A stretch of DNA of 64,000 nt from Sysuimicrobium calidum (GTDB lineage: Bacteria > Sysuimicrobiota > Sysuimicrobiia > Sysuimicrobiales > Sysuimicrobiaceae). Shown here in pieces: positions 1 through 8,001 of the stretch (its first letter is position 1; every line of letters begins with the position of its first letter). The notes below the pieces were generated by a model that searched no databases, was not told the origin of the DNA, and saw only the letters and a program-made list of their open reading frames with translations. The position numbers were made by a program, and so were the translations under genes. The stretch lies in contig JAVKHN010000004.1 in assembly GCA_031459935.1 (NCBI GenBank), forward strand, positions 33,434-97,433, in the 5' to 3' direction.

Positions 1-2
1 TC

Positions 3-1205
3 GAGATCGAGGCGGTTGAAGTCCTCACCCACAAGCCCGGGACCGGCGCGTATCGGGCACCCGGATCCCCTCAAGCGGCCTTCGCCCTGGAGTCCCAGAT
101 GGACGAAATGAGCCGGCAGCTCGGACTGGACCCTCTGGAGTTCCGTTTGCACAACCTCCTCCAGGAAGGAGATCCGCTTCCCGATAGTCGGAGGTATCCC
201 CGCATCGGACTTCGCGCGTGCTTGGAGGCGATCCGAGAGCATCCCCTGTGGCGGGACAGGCGAAGAGCGCCGGGAGAGGGAGTGGGACTTGCGGTGGGTG
301 GATGGCCCGGGGGGCTGGAACCCGCGTCCGCCGCGTGCTCCGTGGACCGGGATGGGATCGTGCGGGTGCACGTGGGCGCGGTGGACCTGCAGGGGACCCA
401 CACGGCCCTCGGTCAACTGGTGGCCGAGATCCTCGGGGTTCCGCTGGAGCGGGTCCGGATCGTACAGGGGGATACGGACCACGCGCCGTACGCGGGTGCC
501 AGTGCGGGCAGCAAGGTGGTTTACACGGTGGGACGGGCAGTGCAGCACGCCGCGCAGGAGGCCCGGGCGCGGATCCTGCGCATGGCCGCCCAGGTCCTGG
601 AGGCCGCGGTGGAGGACCTGGAACTGCGGGACGGGTACGCCTTCGTGCGGGGCTCGCCCGAACCTCGGGTGAGCCTTGCGGAGCTCGCGGGGCTCGCCCA
701 GCGGTTCGGCGGGAGGTTCGAGCCCGTCTGGGTGGTGGGGAACTCCGCCCAGACGGAGCAGGCGCCCGCTTTCGCCGCGCAGCTGGTGCGCGTGCGGGTG
801 GATCCGGAGACCGGTCAGGTCCGGGTCCTGGACGCGGTGCTCGCGCAGGACGTGGGGCGCGCCATCAACCCGCTGCTCATCGAGGGGCAGATGTACGGCG
901 GGATGGTGCAGGGCCTGGGATGGGGGTTGTGGGAAGCTCTCTCCTACGACCGCAGCGGGATCCCGCGCACGACCTCCTTTCTGGAATACGCGCTCCCCCG
1001 GGCGGCCTCAGTCCCCTGGATGCAAGGCGTGCTGGTGGAGGTCCCCAGCCCGAACGGCCCGTTTGGGGCGCGGGGCGTGGGTGAACCGCCCGTGGTGCCC
1101 GGGGCGGGAGCTGTGGCGAACGCAGTGCGGGACGCGGTGGGGGCGCGCGTGACGGAGCTCCCCATCACCCCGGAGCGGGTGCTGCGGGCCCTGCAGGGCC
1201 TTTGA
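3..1205 (+). CDS. Xanthine/CO-dehydrogenase-family molybdopterin-binding subunit, C-terminal part
   Basis: Open at the left edge, so only the last 400 or so residues are present. The reading frame is already coding at base 3. It contains the TGAYRAPG-type segment and ALESQMDE that mark molybdopterin-binding subunits of the xanthine dehydrogenase family. Near the C-terminus GARGVGEP carries the Glu that acts as catalytic base in this family, and ELPITPERV is the usual ending. These enzymes hydroxylate purines, aldehydes, nicotinate or CO using Mo-pterin cytosine dinucleotide and partner FAD and 2Fe-2S subunits. Those partners would lie upstream, outside the window. The substrate cannot be told from this part. 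A CoxG-like gene lies downstream, after three tRNAs. Confidence 0.9.
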   Translation, partial: EIEAVEVLTHKPGTGAYRAPGSPQAAFALESQMDEMSRQLGLDPLEFRLHNLLQEGDPLPDSRRYPRIGLRACLEAIREHPLWRDRRRAPGEGVGLAVGGWPGGLEPASAACSVDRDGIVRVHVGAVDLQGTHTALGQLVAEILGVPLERVRIVQGDTDHAPYAGASAGSKVVYTVGRAVQHAAQEARARILRMAAQVLEAAVEDLELRDGYAFVRGSPEPRVSLAELAGLAQRFGGRFEPVWVVGNSAQTEQAPAFAAQLVRVRVDPETGQVRVLDAVLAQDVGRAINPLLIEGQMYGGMVQGLGWGLWEALSYDRSGIPRTTSFLEYALPRAASVPWMQGVLVEVPSPNGPFGARGVGEPPVVPGAGAVANAVRDAVGARVTELPITPERVLRALQGL

Positions 1206-1240
1206 CTTCTCCGGGTGGACTCCGTAGACTACGGGGTGGC

Positions 1241-1318
1241 GGGGGCGTGGTGTAGCCTGGTCAACACACCGGCCTGTCACGCCGGAGATCGCGGGTTCAA
1301 ATCCCGTCGTCCCCGCCA
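1241..1318 (+). tRNA. tRNA-Asp (GTC), CCA encoded
   Basis: Cloverleaf folds by eye. Acceptor arms GGGGGCG and CGTCCCC pair with one G-T, the anticodon stem is CCGGC/GCCGG with loop CTGTCAC (anticodon GTC), and the T-arm is GCGGG-TTCAAAT-CCCGT. Discriminator G is followed by an encoded CCA. It lies 3 bases before tRNA-Phe, so the two are probably co-transcribed. Confidence 0.95.
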
Positions 1319-1321
1319 TGG

Positions 1322-1397
1322 GCCTGGGTAGCTCAGGTGGTAGAGCAGGGGACTGAAAATCCCCGTGTCGGGGGTTCGACTCCCTCCCCAGGCACCA
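1322..1397 (+). tRNA. tRNA-Phe (GAA), CCA encoded
   Basis: Acceptor GCCTGGG/CCCAGGC pairs perfectly. D-arm GCTC...GAGC, anticodon stem GGGGA/TCCCC with loop CTGAAAA (anticodon GAA at 1355-1357), and T-loop TTCGACT are all present. CCA is encoded at 1395-1397. Confidence 0.96.
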
Positions 1398-1491
1398 GTT
1401 CGTACCAGGATCCCACGATCGGCGGCTGCTGTGTGACATCCTGGCGGTGGCGTGCTCGTCTCCCCCGGACGCGGATCCTGTGCGGATTCGC

Positions 1492-1569
1492 TGGTGCCCC
1501 GGACGGGATTCGAACCCGTGTTGCCGGCTTGAAAGACCGGAGTCCTAGGCCTGGCTAGACGACCGGGGC
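1492..1569 (-). tRNA. tRNA-Glu (TTC), CCA encoded
   Basis: Read on the minus strand, the acceptor arm is GCCCCGG/CCGGGGC and the anticodon stem CCGGT/GCCGG encloses CTTTCAA (anticodon TTC). The T-loop is TTCGAAT and CCA is encoded. It faces the Asp-Phe pair tail to tail. The 94 bases between tRNA-Phe and this gene show no other feature. Confidence 0.95.
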
Positions 1570-1730
1570 GTGCCGCGAGCCAGTATACCACGTCTGCGCC
1601 TGACTCCCTACCCCGGTCGGCCTGGGAGTGAGCATCCGGACGACCCCGTATGGTAGGGTTTACGGGAGGAACCGGAGAAGGTTCCGAAAACCGGTGACTC
1701 CGCGAACCACGCATCTTGGAGGGAGGATCG

Positions 1731-2168
1731 ATGAAGGTGGAGGGGACACAGGTCCTGCGCGCACCCCGGGAGCAGGTGTGGAAGCTGCTGGACGATCCAC
1801 AGGCTCTGGCGTCCTGCACGCCGGGGCTCCAGGAGCTGCGGCCGCTGGGGCCGGACGAGTTCGAGGCCACCCTGTCCATCGGCATCGCGGCGGTGCGGGG
1901 GACGTACAAAGGGAAGCTGCGCATCACGGAGCGCACCCCGCCGGATCGGTACGTGGTCCAGGTGGAGGGAAGCGGAGCGCCCGGGTTCGTGCGTGCCACG
2001 GGGCAACTGGAGCTGGTGGACCGGGGGCCGGAGACGGAGGTGCGCTGGTCGGGAGACGTGCAGGTGGGAGGAGCCCTCACCATCGGGAGCCGCATGATCC
2101 CCGGCATCGCCCGCATGCTGGCGGCCCAGTTCTTCGAGTGCCTGGATCGGAAGCTCGCTTCCGGGTGA
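1731..2168 (+). CDS. CoxG-like SRPBCC-family protein (CO/xanthine dehydrogenase accessory)
   Basis: A 145-residue protein with the whole-length pattern of the CoxG/SRPBCC fold: it opens with a strand and the APREQVW...DDP...ASCTPG segment, has a hydrophobic-cavity core, and ends in an amphipathic helix. In Oligotropha, CoxG helps recruit CO dehydrogenase to the membrane; homologues accompany many molybdenum hydroxylases. The start is the ATG at 1731 because GGAGGGAGG lies about 5 bases upstream; an earlier in-frame start at 1716 has no such site. It follows the molybdenum subunit on the same strand but is separated from it by three tRNA genes. Its function is inferred from family and neighbour. 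Confidence 0.82.
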   Translation: MKVEGTQVLRAPREQVWKLLDDPQALASCTPGLQELRPLGPDEFEATLSIGIAAVRGTYKGKLRITERTPPDRYVVQVEGSGAPGFVRATGQLELVDRGPETEVRWSGDVQVGGALTIGSRMIPGIARMLAAQFFECLDRKLASG

Positions 2169-2217
2169 GGGCCCGGCGGTGACACGTCACGGAGGCGGGA
2201 CGTAGAATGGGGGCGGC

Positions 2218-3165
2218 TTGAACGAACCGCTCCTGCTGGTGGTCAACCCCTACGCGGGCCGCGCTTCGGATCTACTGCCCGCGGTGGTCCGCGCATTGCG
2301 GACCCGGGGCGTGACGCACGAGGTGCGGTACGCCACGGGCTTTGAGGGATTCGCGTCCCTGGCTGCGGATGCGGCGGACGCGGGCTTCCGCGCGGTGGTG
2401 GCGGTGGGCGGGGATGGTACGGTGAACGGGGTTGCGAATGGCATCATGCGGGCCGGCTCCCGCATCCCCATGGGGATCGTCCCCGCGGGAACGGCGAACG
2501 AGTTCGCGCGCGCCCTGCCCATCCCACGGAGCGTGGGCAAAGCGGTCGCGGTGCTGGCGGAGGGGGTGGCAGGCGAGGTGGACATCGCGCGGGTGAACGA
2601 CCGGTACTTCCTGAACCTCTTCGGATTCGGGTTTGATGCCCGGGTTGCCGCGGGTGCGCACCGCCTGCGGGACCGGGTGCTGCTGCGGGGACGTGCGGTG
2701 TACTACCTGGCCACCCTGCTGGAGATCGCGGCGAGCCGGGAACCCCTGGAGGTGGAGGTGCGCACGGAACGGGATGCCTTCCAGGGCCGGGTCCTGTTCG
2801 TGGCGGGCGTGAACGGCCGGATGTACGGGGAGCGGGTACCGTCCCTGCCCGCCCCCAGCCTCCGGGACGGTCTGCTGGATCTCTACGTGGTGCGGGATAT
2901 GCGGCGGATCCGATCCATCAACGTGGCGGTGAAGATGATCCGCCGCACCCCTATCCCCGAGATCCTCATCCAGCGGGCCCGGGAGGTCACGCTCCTGGCG
3001 GAGCGACCCGTGGAGGCCCACGTGGACGGGAACCTCCTGGGCACCTTCACCCAGGTGCACGCCCGGGTGGTGCCGAGGGGCATCCGGGTCCTGTTCCCCC
3101 CGGATGCCCTGCCCTGGCAGGGCACCGGTTCAGGAGCGGAGGAAGTCCTGACCCGCCAGGGATGA
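2218..3165 (+). CDS. Diacylglycerol kinase-family lipid kinase (YegS/DgkB-like)
   Basis: A 315-residue protein with the DAGK catalytic domain. VVNPYAGR near residue 9 and the ATP-binding GGDGT near residue 62, followed by GIVPAGTANEFAR, are diagnostic. The C-terminal half matches the lipid-binding beta domain of the YegS/BmrU/DgkB group. These enzymes phosphorylate diacylglycerol or related lipids at the membrane surface. The start is TTG at 2218, preceded by a GGGGG-type site. The stop overlaps the next gene's ATG by 4 bases (ATGA), so it is the first gene of a translationally coupled operon with the UgtP-like glycosyltransferase. The shared substrate would be diacylglycerol. Confidence 0.88.
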   Translation: MNEPLLLVVNPYAGRASDLLPAVVRALRTRGVTHEVRYATGFEGFASLAADAADAGFRAVVAVGGDGTVNGVANGIMRAGSRIPMGIVPAGTANEFARALPIPRSVGKAVAVLAEGVAGEVDIARVNDRYFLNLFGFGFDARVAAGAHRLRDRVLLRGRAVYYLATLLEIAASREPLEVEVRTERDAFQGRVLFVAGVNGRMYGERVPSLPAPSLRDGLLDLYVVRDMRRIRSINVAVKMIRRTPIPEILIQRAREVTLLAERPVEAHVDGNLLGTFTQVHARVVPRGIRVLFPPDALPWQGTGSGAEEVLTRQG

Positions 3166-4313
3166 GCTCGGAAGGCCACGCCTGCCCCCGGATCCTCGTC
3201 CTCTCCGCCACGTACGGCGGAGGACATCAACGGGTGGCGGAAGCCCTCCGGTCCGCGTGGGCCGAGCTCCTGCCCGCCATCCAGGTGGAGATCGTGGACT
3301 TCTTCGAGGCGTTCGTGAATCCCGCCCTCAACCGCATGGTGCGTTCCCTGTACGTCACCAGCGTGCGGCATGCGCCGGCGGTATGGGGTGCCTTCTACTA
3401 CGCCACGGGCAACATCCGGCCGGACTCCCCCACCCAGCGGCTCATCAATCGGCTCGGGAGGCAGCGGCTGGTCGCCTACCTCCGGAACGTCCGCCCTGCG
3501 CTCCTGGTGCACGTGCACCCCACACCCGCTGGGGTGGTCTCCGACCTCAAGGCTGAGGGAGAGGTCCATCAGCCCTCCGCGGTGGTGCTCACGGACTATG
3601 CCATCCACTCCCAGTGGATCCACCCGCATGTGGACCGCTACTGCGTTCCCTCGGAGGCGGTCCGGGCGGGCCTGGTGGATCGTGGGGTTCCCGCGGACCG
3701 GATCTTCATTACGGGCATCCCCATCGCCCGGGAGTTCACCCTCCCCCTGGACCGGCGGGAAGTGGCTCCGCGCCTGGGCCTGGACCCAGACCGGACCACG
3801 GTCCTCGTGATGGCGGGGGCATATGCCATGCTGGGCGGGATCCTGGAGATCCACCGGGTGATCCTGAGCCTTCCGCACCGGGTGCAGGCGGTCTTCATCT
3901 GCGGCCGGGACGCGGGACTCGTGGAGCGGCTGCGGCGTCGGAGCCGTCGGCGGCCGGAGGTGCGGGTGGAGGGCTACGTGGCGAACGTGGCGGAGTGGAT
4001 GACGTGTGCGGATCTCCTCGTCACCAAAGCAGGTGGAGCGACGGTGTCCGAGGCCCTCGCGAAGGCGCTTCCCATGGTGATCTACCGGCCGATTCCGGGG
4101 CAGGAGGAGTGGAACACCCGGATGCTGGTGGAGGCCGGCGCCGCCCGGATCGCCCGCAACCCGGAGGAGCTCGCGCGGCTGCTCCACGGCCTCCTCCGGG
4201 ATCCCGGGGAGCTGGATCGGATGCAGCAGGCCGCCCGGAAAGCGGCCCGACCGAACGCGGCCCGGGAGGCGGCCCAGCGGATCCTGGAGCTTCTGCCTGG
4301 AGGGATCCCGTGA
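3162..4313 (+). CDS. MGDG synthase/UgtP-like processive diacylglycerol glycosyltransferase
   Basis: A 383-residue GT28-family protein. LSATYGGGHQRVAEAL at residues 11-26 is the acceptor-domain signature of monogalactosyldiacylglycerol synthase and UgtP. The C-terminal half has the UDP-sugar-binding fold with TKAGGATVSEALAKALP, in which GGATxxEA contacts the nucleotide. Family members transfer glucose or galactose from the UDP-sugar to diacylglycerol at the cytoplasmic face of the membrane. It sits between a lipid kinase and an MFS transporter with 4-base overlaps on both sides, as ugtP (ypfP) sits before ltaA in Staphylococcus. The sugar and the number of additions cannot be read from the sequence. 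Confidence 0.88.
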   Translation: MSSEGHACPRILVLSATYGGGHQRVAEALRSAWAELLPAIQVEIVDFFEAFVNPALNRMVRSLYVTSVRHAPAVWGAFYYATGNIRPDSPTQRLINRLGRQRLVAYLRNVRPALLVHVHPTPAGVVSDLKAEGEVHQPSAVVLTDYAIHSQWIHPHVDRYCVPSEAVRAGLVDRGVPADRIFITGIPIAREFTLPLDRREVAPRLGLDPDRTTVLVMAGAYAMLGGILEIHRVILSLPHRVQAVFICGRDAGLVERLRRRSRRRPEVRVEGYVANVAEWMTCADLLVTKAGGATVSEALAKALPMVIYRPIPGQEEWNTRMLVEAGAARIARNPEELARLLHGLLRDPGELDRMQQAARKAARPNAAREAAQRILELLPGGIP

Positions 4314-5518
4314 GGTCTGCTCAGCGGGTCGGCCCGCACGCGCTCCTCATCGGCCTTTTTGAGTGCGCCCGGGGTGCTCTCCTGTTTACCTTGCTCCCCA
4401 ACCACCTGCGGTTCGGCGTGGGGCACCAGATGGCCGTGGTAGGGCTCGCCCTGTCCGCGTACTCCTTCACGGAGCTCGTGGCGAAGATCCCTTCGGGGTG
4501 GGTCATCGACCGGGGGGGGCGACGCCTGCCCCTCCTGGTGGGGCTGATCCTGTCCAGCCTCGCGGTGGCCCTGCTGGGAAGGGTACAGGAGACGTGGGCC
4601 GTCCTCCTCGCCGCGGCTCTGGGAGGGCTGGGCGCTTCCCCCGTCTGGCCTTCCGTGGTCTCGGGCGTTGCGGAGGCGGCCCGGGACGGGGAACGGGGAA
4701 GTGCGATGGGGGCGGTGCTCACGGGCTGGATGGTGGGGACCGGGGTGGGCGTTGTGGGCGCGAGCTTCCTCCTGGAGCTGGGGACACCCGTGGCCTTCGG
4801 GTTCGTGCTGAGTTGCCTAGCCCTGACGTTCCCGTTTGTGCCCGCCGCCACGGAGGACGGAGCACCCGCGGAAGGCCGACGGACGCCGAGGCCCGCGCAG
4901 GGCCAGGAGGTTTCGTTGCTCCGGCTGTGGCCGCTCGTGGGGGGGATGTTCCTGCAGACCGCCGCGGTGGGCATGCTGCTGCCGGTGCTCTCCCCCTATG
5001 CCCGGGAGGTGCTGCGCCTCTCGCCCTTCTGGATCGGGGTCCTATTGGTGGCAGGACCGGGCCTTACCGTGCTCCTGCTCGTCCCCCTCGGGCGGTTGAT
5101 GGATCGTCTGGGCCGGATGGAAGTCCTCCCCCTCAGCCTGGGGGTTGGAGCGGTGGTCCTCTTTACGCTCCCCTCCCTCCGCGCGCCGTGGACGGTGGCG
5201 GTCGCGGTGGCCTTTCTCGGACTCGCCTACGCGACCCTGCTGCCAGCCTGGAACGCGCTCCTGATGGACCTGCTCCCCCGACACCGTCGGGCCACGGGGC
5301 TCGGGCTCGCCATGGCTCTGGAAGGTCTGGGGGTTGCCGTGGGAACGGGGACGGGTGGGGTGATCTGGGACGCGTGGGGTCCCGCGCAGCCCTTCCACGT
5401 GGCCGCGGTGGTGCTGGCCTGCGTGGCCGTGGGCTATCTCACCCTGCTGCCACGGGTGGTGGAGGGGACCAACTCCCAGACGTCCTCCCTCCGACCCCGG
5501 CGGACGCCCGGGCTGTGA
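4310..5518 (+). CDS. Major facilitator superfamily transporter, possibly an LtaA-like glycolipid flippase
   Basis: A 402-residue protein with about 12 hydrophobic segments in two halves. The MFS loop motif between TM2 and TM3 is seen as IPSGWVIDRGGRR, with a second copy in the C-terminal half (PLGRLMDRLGRM). The GTG at 4310 is chosen as start because it overlaps the preceding stop as GTGA. Reading further upstream in this frame runs inside the glycosyltransferase and is not real. The link to LtaA, which flips glycosyl-diacylglycerol, rests on gene order alone. A drug/H+ antiporter role is also possible. Confidence 0.82.
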   Translation: MRSAQRVGPHALLIGLFECARGALLFTLLPNHLRFGVGHQMAVVGLALSAYSFTELVAKIPSGWVIDRGGRRLPLLVGLILSSLAVALLGRVQETWAVLLAAALGGLGASPVWPSVVSGVAEAARDGERGSAMGAVLTGWMVGTGVGVVGASFLLELGTPVAFGFVLSCLALTFPFVPAATEDGAPAEGRRTPRPAQGQEVSLLRLWPLVGGMFLQTAAVGMLLPVLSPYAREVLRLSPFWIGVLLVAGPGLTVLLLVPLGRLMDRLGRMEVLPLSLGVGAVVLFTLPSLRAPWTVAVAVAFLGLAYATLLPAWNALLMDLLPRHRRATGLGLAMALEGLGVAVGTGTGGVIWDAWGPAQPFHVAAVVLACVAVGYLTLLPRVVEGTNSQTSSLRPRRTPGL

Positions 5519-6198
5519 ACCCCTGGATCCCGGCGATCCTCGGTTTCGGCCTAGTCTATACGGCCGGCGCCCAGGCTTTCTCGCGGCTTTGGGGAGGGAT
5601 CCGGAAGGGCCCACCCGTCCCCCAGGTGGCCCTCACCTTTGACGACGGCCCCCACCCGGTCTACACCCCCCGGATCCTGGAGGTGCTGGCGGACCACGGA
5701 GCCGGGGCCACCTTCTTCCTTATCGGACGCCATGCGGAGGAGAACCCCGACCTCGTGCGCCGGATCGTCGCGGAGGGACACACGCTGGGAAGCCACACCT
5801 ACACGCACCGCCACCTGTGGCACCTGGGCCCGCGGGCGACCCGGGAGGAGATCCTGCGGGGACATCGGGTGGTGGAGGCGATCTCGGGGCGGCCCGTGCG
5901 CTTCTTCCGGCCACCGTGGGGGACGATGAACCTCGCAGCGCTCGCGACCTGCCGGGCGGAGGGCTTGGTGCCCGTGCTGTGGAGCGTGCGGGGGGAGGGC
6001 TACCGGTGGCGTCCCTCGTGGGCGGAGATGGCACAGGTGGTGGTCCGCAACGTCCATCCGGGCGCCATCGTGAACCTGCACGATCGCGGTGGGTTCCCGG
6101 ACACCCCCGAACGGGTGCTGCGGGCGCTCCCCAGGATCCTCGCGGGCCTGCGGGCGCAGGGTCTACGACCCGTGACGCTCGCGGCCCTCCTCGGATGA
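5515..6198 (+). CDS. Polysaccharide deacetylase (NodB homology domain, CE4)
   Basis: A 227-residue protein with an N-terminal hydrophobic segment (signal anchor) and a CE4 domain. Motif 1 is TFDDGPHP with the catalytic base Asp and metal-binding Asp. Motif 2 is SHTYTH with two metal-binding His. Motif 3 RPPWG and the late VNLHD segment complete the active site. Such enzymes remove N-acetyl groups from peptidoglycan, chitin-like polymers or surface polysaccharide outside the cell. GTG at 5515 overlaps the MFS stop (GTGA), so it is the last gene of the lipid-kinase operon. Its last 36 bases overlap the 3' end of the convergent YkoP-like gene. Confidence 0.9.
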   Translation: MNPWIPAILGFGLVYTAGAQAFSRLWGGIRKGPPVPQVALTFDDGPHPVYTPRILEVLADHGAGATFFLIGRHAEENPDLVRRIVAEGHTLGSHTYTHRHLWHLGPRATREEILRGHRVVEAISGRPVRFFRPPWGTMNLAALATCRAEGLVPVLWSVRGEGYRWRPSWAEMAQVVVRNVHPGAIVNLHDRGGFPDTPERVLRALPRILAGLRAQGLRPVTLAALLG

Positions 6199-6756
6199 CG
6201 TGCCGTAGCGGGCAAAGAGGGCCCGGATGGACATCCACGCCTCCCGCGGCTCCCGGAACCGCTCGCGACCCGAGGTGCGCCGGGGCCCCTGGGGGTGGGA
6301 GTACCACAGGAGGAACTTCAGCCAGACGCTCACGCCGAAGCGGGTGAGGGGGTTGCGGATGCGGTGGACCTCGAAGCCCAGCCGCTCGCTCCCCTTCCAG
6401 TACAGGGTCACCGCCCGCACCGCCACCACGGGGAACTCCGGGCGGTCCCGCAGGTACTGGGCTACCAGGCGAAGGCCTTCGGCCATCCCCCGGCCGAACA
6501 GCAACCCCATCCGCGAGGGATCCGGGTTGATCTCGTGGTAGGCGATCAGCTTCAGGCTGTCCACGTGGATCTCCCCCACCAGGTCTCCCGGCCGGACCAC
6601 GGTTCCGTCCTGCAGCCGGACCGCCCTCCCCCGGTGGGGGTGCAGCTCCAGGCGCACGAAGCTGTGGGGCGCGAGCTCCACGAGGCCGTGACGCCGGGCC
6701 CACCACCGTTCGTACCGGGAGAAAAGGGAGACCGGGAGGATCCGGCGCAGGAGCAC
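6163..6756 (-). CDS. YkoP-like uncharacterised protein
   Basis: A 197-residue soluble, basic protein. I recognise it as resembling the YkoP family of Bacillus from the VRPGDLVGEIHVDS, DPSRMG and WLKFLLWY segments; the family has no settled biochemical function. YkoP-type domains often travel with polysaccharide deacetylases, and here the gene converges on one with a 36-base overlap. The start is GTG at 6756, one base before the stop of the CoA-transferase on the same strand, so the two are co-transcribed. Confidence 0.65.
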   Translation of the reverse strand: MLLRRILPVSLFSRYERWWARRHGLVELAPHSFVRLELHPHRGRAVRLQDGTVVRPGDLVGEIHVDSLKLIAYHEINPDPSRMGLLFGRGMAEGLRLVAQYLRDRPEFPVVAVRAVTLYWKGSERLGFEVHRIRNPLTRFGVSVWLKFLLWYSHPQGPRRTSGRERFREPREAWMSIRALFARYGTSSEEGRERHGS

Positions 6757-8001
6757 CTAGATGGCGCCCTCCGCCCGGAGACGCGCGATCTCCTCCGGCG
6801 AGTATCCCACCTCCCGGAGCACCGCCTCCATGTGCTGGCCCAATAGCGGCGGGGGCGTGCGCACCTCCCCGGGGGTCTCCGAGAGCTTCACCGGGACACC
6901 GGTCACGGTCACCTCTCCCGCCGTGGGGTGCGGCAGGCTCACCTTCATCCGCCGGTGGAGGGTCTGGGGATCCCGGAACACCTCGGAGATGGCGTAAATG
7001 GGGCCGTTGGGAACCCCGGCCTGGTCCAGAAGCTCCCGCCACTGGGCGGTGGTCCGTTCCCGGAACTGGGCCTCCAGCAGCGGGAGAAGCTCAGAGCGAT
7101 GACGTACCCGATCCGCGTTCGTTCGGAACCGGGGATCCTCCCGGAGAGCCGGGGCCACCACCGCGCAGAACCGTTCCCAGATGCCTTCGCTCCCGACCGC
7201 CACGTTCAGGTATCCGTCCCGGGTGCGGAAGGCCTGGTAGGGAACCAGGTTGGGGTGGGCGGAACCCATGCGCCGGGGGTCCTGGCCCGTGGCGAAGTAG
7301 TTGGCCGCGGCATAGGTGAGCCAGGCCACCTGCCCGTCGAGCAGGGCCGCGTCCACGTGTTGTCCTCTCCCTGTGCGCTCCCGTGCCCAGAGGGCCGCGA
7401 GGATGCCGTAGGCGGCGAACATCCCCGCCGCGATGTCCGCCACCGCCACACCCACCTTAACGGGCGGACCCTCCTCCTCCCCCGTGATCCCCATGATCCC
7501 TCCCATGCCCTGGAGGATGAGGTCATAGGCGGGCTTTTCGCGGTACGGACCGTCCTGCCCGAAACCCGAGATGGAGCAGTACACCAGGCGCGGATACCGC
7601 TCGTGCAGCATGCGGTGGCCGAGGCCCAGCCGGTCCATCACCCCGGGCCGGAAGTTCTCCACCAGCACGTCCGCCCGGGCGAGCAACCGGTGCAGGACCT
7701 GTAGCCCCCTGGGGTGCTTGAGGTTGAGGGTCACGGACTCCTTGTTGCGGTTCACGCTGAGGAAGTAAGCGCTCTCCCCGCCCAGGAACGGCGGCCCCCA
7801 CCCACGGGTGTCGTCCCCGCCTTGTGGGGATTCGATCTTCACCACCCGGGCACCGAAGTCGGCCAGCATCATGGTGCAGTAGGGGCCCGCGAGCGCCCGG
7901 GTAAGGTCCACCACGAGGATTCCCTCCAGCGGCCGCACACCAGCAGGATACACGATCCGGGCCGCATCCTCCTGCGGCACAATGGGATCCTGGAGGTGCA
8001 T
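6757..8001 (-). CDS. CaiB/BaiF-family (class III) CoA-transferase
   Basis: A protein of about 414 residues. LEGILVVDLTRALAGPYC near the N-terminus and the downstream VVKIESP and ENFRPGVMDRLG segments are the hallmarks of family III CoA-transferases. Catalysis uses an Asp that forms an aspartyl-CoA anhydride. These enzymes move CoA between organic acids such as oxalate, carnitine, succinate or aromatic acids. The start is uncertain. ATG 8001 is used, but it has no good ribosome site; GTG 7938, giving VRPLEGILVVDL, would match the usual family start better. At 8001 the start would overlap that of the divergent neighbour at 8000. Confidence 0.85.
   Translation of the reverse strand: MHLQDPIVPQEDAARIVYPAGVRPLEGILVVDLTRALAGPYCTMMLADFGARVVKIESPQGGDDTRGWGPPFLGGESAYFLSVNRNKESVTLNLKHPRGLQVLHRLLARADVLVENFRPGVMDRLGLGHRMLHERYPRLVYCSISGFGQDGPYREKPAYDLILQGMGGIMGITGEEEGPPVKVGVAVADIAAGMFAAYGILAALWARERTGRGQHVDAALLDGQVAWLTYAAANYFATGQDPRRMGSAHPNLVPYQAFRTRDGYLNVAVGSEGIWERFCAVVAPALREDPRFRTNADRVRHRSELLPLLEAQFRERTTAQWRELLDQAGVPNGPIYAISEVFRDPQTLHRRMKVSLPHPTAGEVTVTGVPVKLSETPGEVRTPPPLLGQHMEAVLREVGYSPEEIARLRAEGAI

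Noticed and set aside
1337..1558. A short plus-strand frame across the tRNA genes
   Set aside because: It reads through tRNA-Phe and the complement of tRNA-Glu; both tRNAs fold fully.
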